The position numbers and the translations under genes were made by a program. Shown here in pieces: positions 7,782-13,776 of a stretch of DNA of 13,776 nt (positions within the stretch are counted from its first letter, which is position 1; each line of letters begins with the position of its first letter). The notes beneath the pieces are model-generated. The model was not told the origin of the DNA. It did no database searches and was given only the letters and a program-made list of their open reading frames with translations. Source of the stretch: CAZHGD01 sp964531735 (GTDB taxonomy: Bacteria > Armatimonadota > UBA10988); the NCBI GenBank assembly GCA_964531735.1, contig CAZHGD010000197.1, forward strand, positions 1-13,776, given 5' to 3'.

Positions 7782-8660
7782 CTAGCCCTTGGGCTTGCTC
7801 TTCTCGGCCAGCGCGGCCTCGCCGTAAGCCTTCCAACTGTCGGGCGCGAAGACGACCTTGGCGGTGATGGTGCCCTTGGTCTTCTGGGCGTACTTCACCA
7901 CCACTTCGTCGTCGGCCTTGAACGGACTGGCCGCCTCGGCCTTGCCGCCGCTGTAGAACTTCGTGTTGCGGGTCAGCTTGACGCGCGTGGTCTCCTTGTC
8001 ACCGGCGGCCACCACCACCAAGGTCTTGCCGTCGACCGACTTGACCTTGCCCCGCATGGTGCGCGGCACCAGGAAGGCCATGAACGTGGCCGGGTCGGCC
8101 AGACCGCGCAGGACCAGCCCTTCCTTGGCGCGGCGGACGGCGACGTAGACCTTGTCGCCCGGCTTGAAGGTGTCGGCCGCGGCGTTCTGGCCATCCTTCA
8201 TGATGCTGCTGGTGGCACCGATCGCCAGTTCGCGGCGCTTGCCCTGCTCGGTGGTCACCACCAGGCCCGACCGGCCGGCGGGCAGGCTCTCGATGACCGC
8301 GGCGACGCCGTCGCTTTCCTGCTCATAGAGCGCAATGGTCTTGTCGTCGATGATCCGTCGCGCCAGGACCTCATCGCCCTGCTTGACGCCGGCGACACGG
8401 ACCTTCATGTCGACCTTCAAGGCACCGAACTCGGCCTTGTCGTCGTTGATGAAGATCTCGGTCTTGCCATCGGTGAGGATGGTCACGTTGCCGGCCTTGG
8501 CGGCCACGGTCAGGGCCTTCTTGGTCGCGTCGATGGCGCCGATGCGCCCGCTGACCGTGGCGGCCTTGCTCTTGGCCTTGGTCTTGGCCGGTGCCTCCTG
8601 CGCCAACGTGGCGGTGGCCGCCAGCAGTACGAGAACGAGCAACTTGCAGGTTCGAATCAC
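7782..8660 (-). CDS. Secreted protein of three DUF5666-like beta repeats
   Basis: A 292-residue protein with a signal peptide (residues 1-20, cut before QEAPA), then a Lys-rich linker (26-32). Three similar units of about 70 residues follow: about 36-104 (VSGRIGAIDATKKALTV ... VRVAGVKQGDEVLARRI), 116-187 (VAAVIESL ... KPGDKVYVAVRR) and 201-271 (MRGKVKSVDGKTLVVVA ... KADDEVVVKYA). Each has the pattern of a conversion strand, a residue-binding-like strand and a final GD.V.V strand, as in DUF5666 or OB-like small beta domains. The function is unknown. It is likely periplasmic or exported; no lipobox is visible. The start at GTG 8660 is chosen because AAGGGAG lies 8 bases upstream and the signal peptide begins there; the frame is open further up but without signal. 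A near-consensus promoter lies at 8699-8728, and the gene ends at a hairpin terminator. Confidence 0.75.
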   Translation of the reverse strand: MIRTCKLLVLVLLAATATLAQEAPAKTKAKSKAATVSGRIGAIDATKKALTVAAKAGNVTILTDGKTEIFINDDKAEFGALKVDMKVRVAGVKQGDEVLARRIIDDKTIALYEQESDGVAAVIESLPAGRSGLVVTTEQGKRRELAIGATSSIMKDGQNAAADTFKPGDKVYVAVRRAKEGLVLRGLADPATFMAFLVPRTMRGKVKSVDGKTLVVVAAGDKETTRVKLTRNTKFYSGGKAEAASPFKADDEVVVKYAQKTKGTITAKVVFAPDSWKAYGEAALAEKSKPKG

Positions 8661-8698
8661 AGCGAGCTCCCTTCGACGCCAGGCTGTAGCCGCCGCGG

Positions 8699-8728
8699 AG
8701 TGTAGCACCGCGCGGATTCCGGTGTCAA
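8699..8728 (-). promoter_or_regulatory. Sigma70-type promoter for the DUF5666-like gene
   Basis: On the minus strand TTGACA (8728-8723) is followed by an 18-base spacer and TACACT (8704-8699). The predicted transcript start is near 8692, about 30 bases before the GTG start and its AAGGGAG site. The match to the housekeeping consensus is strong for such GC-rich DNA. Confidence 0.75.
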
Positions 8729-8745
8729 GGCAGACGGCGAGCGGT

Positions 8746-8775
8746 TTGACAGCCGTATCGACCGGCATCTATACT
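8746..8775 (+). promoter_or_regulatory. Sigma70-type promoter for the YbjN-pspA unit
   Basis: TTGACA (8746-8751), an 18-base spacer and TATACT (8770-8775) form a near-consensus promoter. The transcript should start near 8782, followed by GGGAGGT at 8803-8809 and the first start codon at 8818. I see no sigma54-type GG/GC element here, unlike the classical enterobacterial psp operon. Confidence 0.8.
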
Positions 8776-8817
8776 GGCCGCAGGTGGACGGCGCAGCCGT
8801 CAGGGAGGTACGTTCCC

Positions 8818-9210
8818 TTGGTCGACAATGACACCATCGAGAGCTATCTGATCCGCATGGATCTGCGCGCCGAGTCCCTCGGCGACGGGGTGTGGAGCGT
8901 CGACGACGCCGATGACGGCCTGCCGCCGGTGATCGTCTCGCACAATCCGCCGATCCTCGAGATGCGGCTCAAGGTGATGGACCTGCCCGCGGCCCATCGA
9001 CTGGAACTGTACGAGAAGCTGCTGAGCTACAACGCCAGTGGCATCGCGTTCGGCGCCTACGCGATCCAGGCCGGGCAGGTGTTCCTGATCGACACCATGC
9101 GCACGGCCTCCCTGGACATGAGCGATCTGCACGCCAGCCTGGAGTCCCTGCTGACGGCGGCCACCGAGCACTACGCGGAGCTGTCAGCGCTGATCAAGGG
9201 ACAGGAGTGA
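8818..9210 (+). CDS. YbjN-domain protein encoded before pspA
   Basis: A 130-residue protein similar to the YbjN family, which adopts the fold of type III secretion chaperones. Recognisable parts are a short N-terminal helix (DTIESYLIRMDL), a strand region with PPVIVSHNPPILEMRLKVMDLP (about 38-59), the helix LELYEKLLSYNASGIAFGAYAI, VFLIDTM, and a C-terminal helix (SLESLLTAATEHYAEL). The order matches YbjN-like proteins that I recall lying next to PspA in several bacteria. There is no signal peptide or membrane segment. The start is taken as TTG 8818 because GGGAGGT lies 8 bases before it; the upstream frame is open but lacks a site. Its stop is only 3 bases before the pspA start, and the pspA ribosome binding site lies inside its last codons, which implies coupled translation. 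A partner or modulator role for PspA is inference. Confidence 0.75.
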   Translation: MVDNDTIESYLIRMDLRAESLGDGVWSVDDADDGLPPVIVSHNPPILEMRLKVMDLPAAHRLELYEKLLSYNASGIAFGAYAIQAGQVFLIDTMRTASLDMSDLHASLESLLTAATEHYAELSALIKGQE

Positions 9211-9213
9211 GCG

Positions 9214-9933
9214 ATGGGCATCTTCAAGCGCCTTTCCGACATCATTAAGGCCAACCTCAACGACCTGCTCAATCGGGCCGAAGACCCCGAGAAGATGCTC
9301 AATCAGATGCTGATTGAGATGAAGGAGCAACTCGCCGACGCCAAGCGCCAGGTGGCCGTGGCAATCGCCGACGAGAAGAAGCTCCGCCGCCAGCTCGACC
9401 TGCAACTGGAAGAGGCGGCCAAGTGGGAAGAGCGCGCCATGCAGGCCCTGCAGGCCGGCAAGGAAGACCTGGCCCGGCAGGCCGTGGCCCGGCGCAACGA
9501 AGCCCAGCAGCTCGCCGAGCAGTACCAGGACCAGTGGGAGAAGCAGTCGCAGGCGGTGGAAACGCTGAAGACCGCCTTGCGCGGCCTCAACTCGAAGATC
9601 GAGGAGGCCAAGCGCAAGAAAGACCTGCTCATCGCCCGCAAGAAACGCGCCGAGGCGCAGCAGCAGATTCAGGAGACGCTCCAGGGCCTGGGCCAGACCA
9701 GCGCGTTCGAGACCTTCGAGCGCATGGAGCAGAAGGTGCTCGAGGCCGAAGCGCGCGCCGAGGCGTCGGTGGACCTCAACGCCGAGCTCGCCGGGCTCGA
9801 CCTGGAGGACCAGTTCAAGTCGCTGCAATCGACCGAGATCGATGCCGATCTGGCCGAACTGCGCTCGCGCATGGGTGCCACCGCGCCGGCGGAGACCGAA
9901 CAGAAGTCGGTCGACCGCTCCGTCGAGCTCTAG
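9214..9933 (+). CDS. pspA: PspA/IM30 (ESCRT-III-like) membrane-stress protein
   Basis: A 239-residue PspA/IM30 family protein, which assembles into rods or rings on the inner membrane and protects it under stress. The N-terminal amphipathic helix MGIFKRLSDIIKANLNDLL is characteristic, followed by NRAEDPEKMLNQMLIEMKEQL and a long charged helical hairpin (about 25-190) rich in Lys, Glu, Gln and Ala. It ends with the FERMEQKV...AEA helix and a short helix (DADLAELRSRMG), then a variable tail. The length fits the family (about 220-260), with no clear Vipp1-type C-terminal extension. The start at ATG 9214 has AGGAG (9203-9207) with 6-base spacing, embedded in the end of the YbjN-like gene. The pair is probably driven from the promoter at 8746-8775. 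I see no PspF, PspB or PspC gene nearby. Confidence 0.95.
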   Translation: MGIFKRLSDIIKANLNDLLNRAEDPEKMLNQMLIEMKEQLADAKRQVAVAIADEKKLRRQLDLQLEEAAKWEERAMQALQAGKEDLARQAVARRNEAQQLAEQYQDQWEKQSQAVETLKTALRGLNSKIEEAKRKKDLLIARKKRAEAQQQIQETLQGLGQTSAFETFERMEQKVLEAEARAEASVDLNAELAGLDLEDQFKSLQSTEIDADLAELRSRMGATAPAETEQKSVDRSVEL

Positions 9934-9960
9934 CGGCGACCGCGTGCCCACTGGTCGAGC

Positions 9961-9991
9961 GCCCCGGCCCAACGCGTCGTCCGGCCGGGGC
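9961..9991 (+). other. GC-rich hairpin between pspA and the next gene
   Basis: A perfect 9-base-pair inverted repeat (GCCCCGGCC and its complement) with a 13-base loop sits 27 bases after the pspA stop. It ends one base before the GGAGG of the following gene (9993-9997). No T-run follows, so it is more likely a processing, stability or translation-tuning element than a terminator, if it is functional. Confidence 0.4.
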
Positions 9992-10007
9992 CGGAGGCGT
10001 GTTGGCC

Positions 10008-10349
10008 ATGTCACCCGAGGCCTTCCGTCGGGCCGTCTCCGAGCAGCTTGGACCCGATCTCCGCCGGGCCACCTACGACAACGTCCAGAGACTGGTCGCC
10101 TGGTACCAGACGACCGGTGAGCCGGAGCCGATGGAACTGGGCCGCTACCTGCTCGGCGGCGAGACCGACCGCGGCGTCGAGACCGCCATCCGCCGGTTCC
10201 TCGCCGACTGCTACGCCGGTCCGGCCGAGGAGAGCCGGCAGCGGCTCTGGATGGCCAACCTGGAGATGTGGTACGCCATTCTCGAGTCGTTCGACCAGAG
10301 CGAGCGCCCCGACCTGCTGGCCGATCTCGGCGACGAGCCCCCCGACTGA
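10008..10349 (+). CDS. Uncharacterised 113-residue protein downstream of pspA
   Basis: I do not recognise this family. The protein is soluble, acidic towards the C-terminus and predicted mostly helical. Aromatic clusters stand out: YDNVQRLVAWYQTTGEPEP (about 23-41), IRRFLADCY (61-69) and RLWMANLEMWYAILESFD (77-94). There is no signal peptide or membrane segment. It is the third gene on the strand after the YbjN-like gene and pspA, with a 74-base gap containing a hairpin, and it ends 16 bases from the convergent mreB stop. ATG 10008 is chosen as the start, with GGAGG 10 bases upstream; the in-frame TTG at 10002 is an alternative with 4-base spacing. The GC-rich codon pattern supports coding. 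A connection with PspA is suggested only by position. Confidence 0.7.
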   Translation: MSPEAFRRAVSEQLGPDLRRATYDNVQRLVAWYQTTGEPEPMELGRYLLGGETDRGVETAIRRFLADCYAGPAEESRQRLWMANLEMWYAILESFDQSERPDLLADLGDEPPD

Positions 10350-10365
10350 CCGGCGACCCGCGGGC

Positions 10366-11400
10366 CTAATGCACCGCGCCGGCGGAGGCGAGCACCTTCT
10401 GCAACTGCTCGAACTCCTCCAACGCGCGGCCGGCACCCACCACCACACAGGTCAGCGGGTCATCGGCCACGTGGACCGGCATGCCGGTCTCGACCGAGAT
10501 CAGCTTGTCCAGCCCCTTGAGCTGACCGCCACCGCCCGCCAGGTAGATGCCCCGCTCCATGATGTCCGAGGCCAACTCCGGCGGCGTGGTCTCCAGAGTC
10601 GACTTCACAGCGTCGACAATCGCGCCCACATCCTCGGAGACCGCCTCACGGATCTCGGTCGAGGTGACCATCTTCTCGCTGGGCAGTCCCTTGACCAGGT
10701 CGCGGCCGCGGACCTGCATGGCGTCTTCCTGCTCGCGCGGATAGGCCGACCCGATGCGGATCTTCACCTCTTCGGCCGTCCGCTCGCCGATCAGCAGGTT
10801 GTAGGTGCGCCGCATGTAATTGATGATGCTCTCGTCGAGCTCGTCGCCGGCCACGCGGATGCTGCGCGAGGTGACGATGCCGCCGAGCGAGATGACCGCC
10901 ACCTCGGTGGTCCCGCCGCCGATGTCGACGATCATGCAGCCGACCGGCTCGCTGATCGGCAGGCCCGCGCCGATGGCCGCGGCCATCGGCTCCTCGATGA
11001 CCCAGGCGTTGCGCGCGCCGGCGGACGTGGCCGCCTCAATCACCGCGCGCCGCTCGACCTCCGTGACGCCGCTCGGAATGCCGATCACCACCCGCGGCGC
11101 GAGGAACGCCTTGCGCTTGTGGACCTTGCGAATGAAGTACAGCAGCATCTCGCGGGTGTGGTCGAAGTCGGCGATGACGCCGTCCTTCAGCGGGCGCACC
11201 GCGACGATGCTGGCCGGCGTGCGGCCGATCATCCGCTTGGCGTCCAGACCTACCGAGAGCACCTTGCCGCTGTCGCGCTCGACGGCGATGACCGACGGCT
11301 CGCGCAACACGATGCCGCGGCCGCGCACCGTCACCAAGGTGTTGGCGGTGCCCAGGTCGATGCCCATGTCGCGCGAGAACAGCCCGAAGAACTGCTTCAT
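10366..11400 (-). CDS. mreB: Rod-shape determining protein MreB
   Basis: A 344-residue bacterial actin that polymerises under the inner membrane and guides lateral cell-wall synthesis. The N-terminus MKQFFGLFS could be the membrane-inserting helix. The ATP-binding motifs are all present: IDLGTANT (14-21), VDIGGGTTEVAV (158-169) and LAGGGGQLKGL (287-297), with the connecting EEPMAAAIGAGL (136-147). The length is normal and no key residue is missing. The start at ATG 11400 has GGAGG with 7-base spacing and overlaps the maf stop codon by 4 bases (ATGA), so the two are translationally coupled. mreC and mreD, which usually follow, are absent; the next gene downstream is convergent, ending 16 bases away. 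The presence of MreB argues for a rod-shaped or elongating cell. Confidence 0.97.
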   Translation of the reverse strand: MKQFFGLFSRDMGIDLGTANTLVTVRGRGIVLREPSVIAVERDSGKVLSVGLDAKRMIGRTPASIVAVRPLKDGVIADFDHTREMLLYFIRKVHKRKAFLAPRVVIGIPSGVTEVERRAVIEAATSAGARNAWVIEEPMAAAIGAGLPISEPVGCMIVDIGGGTTEVAVISLGGIVTSRSIRVAGDELDESIINYMRRTYNLLIGERTAEEVKIRIGSAYPREQEDAMQVRGRDLVKGLPSEKMVTSTEIREAVSEDVGAIVDAVKSTLETTPPELASDIMERGIYLAGGGGQLKGLDKLISVETGMPVHVADDPLTCVVVGAGRALEEFEQLQKVLASAGAVH

Positions 11401-12032
11401 CCGACCGCCTCCGCACCCGGTCCAGCAGACCAGATGTCGAGTCCCACCTCAGCCATCAGTCGCGCCAGCGTGGCCACAGGCAAACCCACCACGTTGAAGT
11501 AACAGCCCTCGATGCGGCGGATGATCAGCGCGCCGCGACCCTGCGCCGCGTAGGCACCGGCCTTGTCGAGGCTCTCACCACAAGCGACATATGCCTCGAG
11601 CTCAGCGCGCGTGGCTGGGTAGAACGACACCTCGGTCTGTACGACACGCGACCGACCCTCGCTGTTGCCGCCTCGCCGCAACGCGACCGCCGTCATCACG
11701 GTGTGGGTCCGTCCCTGCAGGCGCAACAACATCGCCACCGCTTCGGCTTCGTCCGCGGGCTTGTGCAGCACCTCGGTCCCGAGCACCACGATCGTGTCGG
11801 CCCCGATCACCCAGGTGTCCGGTGCATGGTCGGCGGCCACGGCTTCGGCCTTGGCGGCGGCCATCTGGTCCACCCAGGCCACCACCTCGTCCCGCGAGGC
11901 AAACTGGGTCGGTTGGTCGACCTCGACGGCATCGTCGGGCGGCACGATCTGGAACGCGGCGCCGAGCCCGGCGAGCAGTTCGCGCCGCCGGGGCGAGTTG
12001 GAAGCCAGCACCAGACGGAAGGAATCGCTCAT
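11397..12032 (-). CDS. maf: Maf-type nucleoside triphosphate pyrophosphatase
   Basis: A 211-residue Maf/YhdE family house-cleaning enzyme that hydrolyses non-canonical or pyrimidine nucleoside triphosphates to the monophosphate and pyrophosphate; some members also affect septum formation. Motifs: LVLASNSPRRRELL (7-20), VIGADTIVV (75-83, metal-binding Asp79), HKP (90-92), GRTH (107-110), DKAGAYAAQG (156-165) and EGCYFNVVGLP (175-185). The length is typical. ATG 12032 is chosen because family members begin immediately before the LASNSPRR motif and the predicted transcript starts near 12053, although no good ribosome binding site is seen. An open frame reaches upstream through the promoter and is not credible. 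Its stop overlaps the mreB start. In many bacteria maf lies beside the mre genes, so the link to cell-shape genes is expected. Confidence 0.95.
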   Translation of the reverse strand: MSDSFRLVLASNSPRRRELLAGLGAAFQIVPPDDAVEVDQPTQFASRDEVVAWVDQMAAAKAEAVAADHAPDTWVIGADTIVVLGTEVLHKPADEAEAVAMLLRLQGRTHTVMTAVALRRGGNSEGRSRVVQTEVSFYPATRAELEAYVACGESLDKAGAYAAQGRGALIIRRIEGCYFNVVGLPVATLARLMAEVGLDIWSAGPGAEAVG

Positions 12033-12059
12033 CGACCGAGTCTTGCTCACTGCGGCCGA

Positions 12060-12088
12060 ATCGTAGCACACCGGCGGCCTTGCGGCAA
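12060..12088 (-). promoter_or_regulatory. Sigma70-type promoter for maf-mreB
   Basis: On the minus strand TTGCCG (12088-12083), a 17-base spacer and TACGAT (12065-12060) form a plausible promoter. The transcript would begin near 12053, giving a leader of about 20 bases before the maf ATG at 12032. That is consistent with the short-leader start choice and the weak ribosome binding site. Confidence 0.6.
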
Positions 12089-12105
12089 CGCGGCCGGCCG
12101 CAGGC

Positions 12106-12134
12106 TTGACCAGCGACGTCGGCCGTGGTACCTT
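12106..12134 (+). promoter_or_regulatory. Sigma70-type promoter for tRNA-His
   Basis: TTGACC (12106-12111), a 17-base spacer and TACCTT (12129-12134) precede the tRNA. The start point would be near 12141, leaving a leader of only a few bases. It is divergent from the maf promoter. Confidence 0.6.
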
Positions 12135-12146
12135 GATGACGTTCAT

Positions 12147-12221
12147 GGTGGGTATAGCTCAGGCGGTTAGAGCGCCAGGTTGTGGCCCTGGAGGCCGAGG
12201 GTTCAAGTCCCTCTACTCACC
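12147..12221 (+). tRNA. tRNA-His (anticodon GTG)
   Basis: A complete cloverleaf can be drawn. The acceptor stem is GTGGGTA (12148-12154) with TACTCAC (12214-12220), with one G-T pair. The D stem is GCTC/GAGC, the anticodon stem is CCAGG/CCTGG around a loop with GTG at 12182-12184, and the T stem is GAGGG/CCCTC around TTCAAGT. The extra G at 12147 and the C at 12221 give the G-1:C73 pair that identifies tRNA-His. The 3' CCA is not encoded and must be added after transcription. A pyrimidine-rich run follows, but no hairpin terminator is visible, so read-through into the RDD gene is possible. Confidence 0.97.
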
Positions 12222-12301
12222 CTTCCCCCTCTTCTGCAATCAGGCCGGTCTGGCTCTCGCTTAGCGCCGCCCCCACGCATCCGTCACAGGAGGTCGCCGG
12301 T

Positions 12302-13153
12302 ATGAGGCCGACCGCCACAGCGCCCGCACCGGACACGCCGCCGACGACGGCCGCCGGGCCGGTCGAGTTGGAGCGCCTGGTGACCGTGCTGACGCCCGAG
12401 AGCACGGTGCTCTGGTTTGCCCTCGCCGGCCCCGGCTCGCGGTTCGCCGCGGCCCTGCTCGACACGCTCTGCCAAGCGCTGCTGCTGCTCGCCGTGCTGG
12501 CGGTGGCGGTGGGGCCCTGGTACCTGCTGGGCGGCCGACCCGACTGGGCGGCAGCCACCATCCGCTATGCCTGGCCGCCGTTGCTGGTGCTGGCCGTCGC
12601 CATCGGCTGGGGCTACCACGTGGCGCTCGAACTCGCCTGGCAAGGCCAGACGCCGGGCAAGCGGGCGCTGAACCTGCGGGTCATCCGCGACAGCGGTCAC
12701 CCGGTCGGTCTGTCCGAAGCGGCGGTGCGCAACCTGCTGCGCGCCGTCGACCTGCTGCCCTGGGTGGCCCCGTACCTGCTGGGCGGCCTGATGATGGGGC
12801 TGCACCCCCGTTGCCAACGCCTCGGTGACCAGGTCGCCGGAACGCTGGTGGTCCGCGAGCGTCCAACCCCGTGGCTGGACCAGTTGGTGCAGGGCACCGG
12901 CGGCGCGGCGACGAGTCCGTTGCACTTCACCGCAGCGCAACTGGAACGGGTCACCCGCGCCGAAGTGGACGTGCTGACGCGGTTCCTGGAGCGGCGGAGC
13001 GCGTTGCCGCTGCCGGCGCGGCAGGCCCTGGCCAACCGGCTCGCGTCGCCGTTACGCGCGAGACTCGAGAGTCCGGAGCGCCAGCCGATAGGCTCAGCAG
13101 AAGATTGGATCGAGGCGTTGCAGGCGGCCTGGGTGGCCCGCTGGCGGAGATAG
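12302..13153 (+). CDS. RDD-family integral membrane protein
   Basis: A 283-residue inner-membrane protein of the RDD family, a broadly distributed group with poorly known roles (some members are linked to ion exchange). The name-giving residues are visible: Arg47 and Asp54 in the first membrane segment (about 48-76), and Asp176 in GDQVAGTLVV. GQTPGKRALNLRVI (115-128) and RNLLRAVD (143-150) are typical. Membrane segments 2 and 3 lie near 88-112 and 152-167. About 90 residues after the core (190-283) form an unusual soluble helical tail rich in Arg, Leu and Ala. The start at ATG 12302 has AGGAGGT with 7-base spacing. It follows tRNA-His by 80 bases and precedes the anti-sigma-like gene by 98. 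Confidence 0.88.
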   Translation: MRPTATAPAPDTPPTTAAGPVELERLVTVLTPESTVLWFALAGPGSRFAAALLDTLCQALLLLAVLAVAVGPWYLLGGRPDWAAATIRYAWPPLLVLAVAIGWGYHVALELAWQGQTPGKRALNLRVIRDSGHPVGLSEAAVRNLLRAVDLLPWVAPYLLGGLMMGLHPRCQRLGDQVAGTLVVRERPTPWLDQLVQGTGGAATSPLHFTAAQLERVTRAEVDVLTRFLERRSALPLPARQALANRLASPLRARLESPERQPIGSAEDWIEALQAAWVARWRR

Positions 13154-13251
13154 TGGTAAGATTGCGCCATCGGCGAAACTTCGAGTCAGGCGCGCTGTCG
13201 ATGGGACTAGGAGTTCCAGAGTCCGCTGGACGACGCGACGCGAGAAGAGCG

Positions 13252-13776
13252 ATGAACCGCACGGAGCGACTCGAAAACCTATCCGCATACCTCGATGGCG
13301 AGCTGAGCGACACCGAAGCTCGGCTGTTGGCCGCATGGTGCGAGAATCACCCCGAGGACGTGGCCGAGTACGAGGCCATGGCGCAGATCATCGCGGTCGT
13401 GCGGGAACTCCCGTCGGTCGACCCGCCGGCCGGGCACCGCGACGCGATTCTGCGGGCCGTGGCCGGTGACATCGAAGTCACGGCCACCCGCGAGCAGGCC
13501 GCCGAGTGGCTCGACGAGTACCTCGAAGGCGCGCTCAGCGAGCCACGCCGTCTGATTGTCGAGCATTTCATTGCCACCGATGCCTCGTTCGCCGAGACGG
13601 TGGAGCTGCATGCCGCGATGCTGCAGGCGCTGTCCGGCATGCAGGAGCATGAGACGGAGCCGCCGGCGGATCTGAAGGCGCGCATCCAGGCGGGCGTGCG
13701 CCGGTTGGAGCGCCAGGAGCACGCCGCCGCCCTGGTGGCGGACCGTCAGCTTGCCCTGGTTGTTGCGCCCGGCCCG
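13252..13776 (+). CDS. Anti-sigma-like protein with two degenerate zf-HC2 modules, incomplete
   Basis: The reading frame is open from ATG 13252 to the window edge (175 codons) and continues beyond. Two related modules are seen. Module 1 spans about 7-70 (LSAYLDGELSDTEARLL ... VDPPAGHRDAILRAV) and module 2 about 85-149 (LDEYLEGALSEPRRLI ... TEPPADLKARIQAGV). The YLDGELS signature and the following helix resemble anti-sigma factors with a zf-HC2 domain, which bind ECF sigma factors in the cytoplasm. The zinc-binding His-x3-Cys-x2-Cys is lost in both: module 1 has Trp/His/Asp in those places and module 2 keeps His105 with Thr and Ser. No membrane segment is reached yet; one may follow. The ribosome binding site is weak (GAGAAGAG), and the in-frame ATG at 13201 is an alternative start. 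No sigma-factor gene lies upstream in this window. Confidence 0.65.
   Translation, partial: MNRTERLENLSAYLDGELSDTEARLLAAWCENHPEDVAEYEAMAQIIAVVRELPSVDPPAGHRDAILRAVAGDIEVTATREQAAEWLDEYLEGALSEPRRLIVEHFIATDASFAETVELHAAMLQALSGMQEHETEPPADLKARIQAGVRRLERQEHAAALVADRQLALVVAPGP

Noticed and set aside
6813..8705. A 630-codon open frame on the plus strand
   Set aside because: It spans three minus-strand units and the terminator between them and shows no recognisable motif; stops are simply rare in this GC-rich frame.
9184..10014. A 276-codon minus-strand frame, Leu-rich and membrane-like
   Set aside because: It is the complement of pspA. Leu-rich antisense products are typical opposite Glu/Lys/Gln-rich coiled-coil genes.
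12033..12146. Longer maf start at 12146
   Set aside because: The extra 38 residues would cross the predicted maf promoter, and family members begin near the LASNSPRR motif.
12147..12221. tRNA-His as an integration site for a mobile element
   Set aside because: I found no repeat of the tRNA 3' end elsewhere in the window and no integrase or phage-like genes beside it.
13154..13251. Promoter with TAAGAT (13156-13161) before the anti-sigma-like gene
   Set aside because: No acceptable -35 sequence is found at a normal distance; an ECF-type promoter could exist but cannot be recognised here.

Overview
This is a GC-rich, gene-dense bacterial chromosome segment. It has short intergenic gaps, strong GGAGG-type ribosome binding sites and recognisable TTGACA/TATACT-like promoters. 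It carries mreB, maf, pspA, a tRNA-His and several proteins with Sec-type signal peptides, so it looks like ordinary core-plus-envelope DNA from a rod-type bacterium. Bacterial Tricorn-like proteases, DUF4432 epimerases and secreted glycoside-hydrolase-like proteins are frequent in Armatimonadota, Planctomycetota, Hydrogenedentota and similar non-model phyla. That placement is only a guess. I see no phage, insertion sequence, CRISPR array or other sign of recent transfer.

Left part (1 to 7661, all minus strand). Five genes are closely spaced and probably co-transcribed, read from right to left. They are a DJ-1/PfpI family protein, an exported Tricorn-type protease with a complete catalytic set, a secreted multidomain glycoside-hydrolase-like protein, a DUF4432 aldose-1-epimerase-like protein, and the N-terminal part of an unidentified, possibly secreted protein that runs off the window. 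The mix suggests processing of extracellular or periplasmic polymers (peptides and sugars).

Middle (7727 to 10349). A minus-strand secreted protein built of three DUF5666-like beta units (7782-8660) ends at a hairpin terminator. It is transcribed away from a plus-strand three-gene unit: a YbjN-like protein, PspA, and an uncharacterised 113-residue protein. The two transcription units start from a back-to-back pair of near-consensus promoters, each TTGACA with an 18-base spacer. The plus-strand unit looks like a membrane-stress module.

Right part (10366 to 13776). maf and mreB form a minus-strand pair sharing a 4-base stop/start overlap; mreC and mreD do not follow. Divergent from maf is a tRNA-His gene with its own promoter, then an RDD-family membrane protein. 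The window ends in an incomplete gene for an anti-sigma-like protein with two tandem modules that have both lost the zinc ligands.

The most interesting leads are the YbjN-PspA-113-residue module, the tandem zinc-less anti-sigma-like modules, the exported Tricorn protease beside sugar-active genes, and the symmetric divergent promoter. None is proof of a new system; most of the window is conventional.
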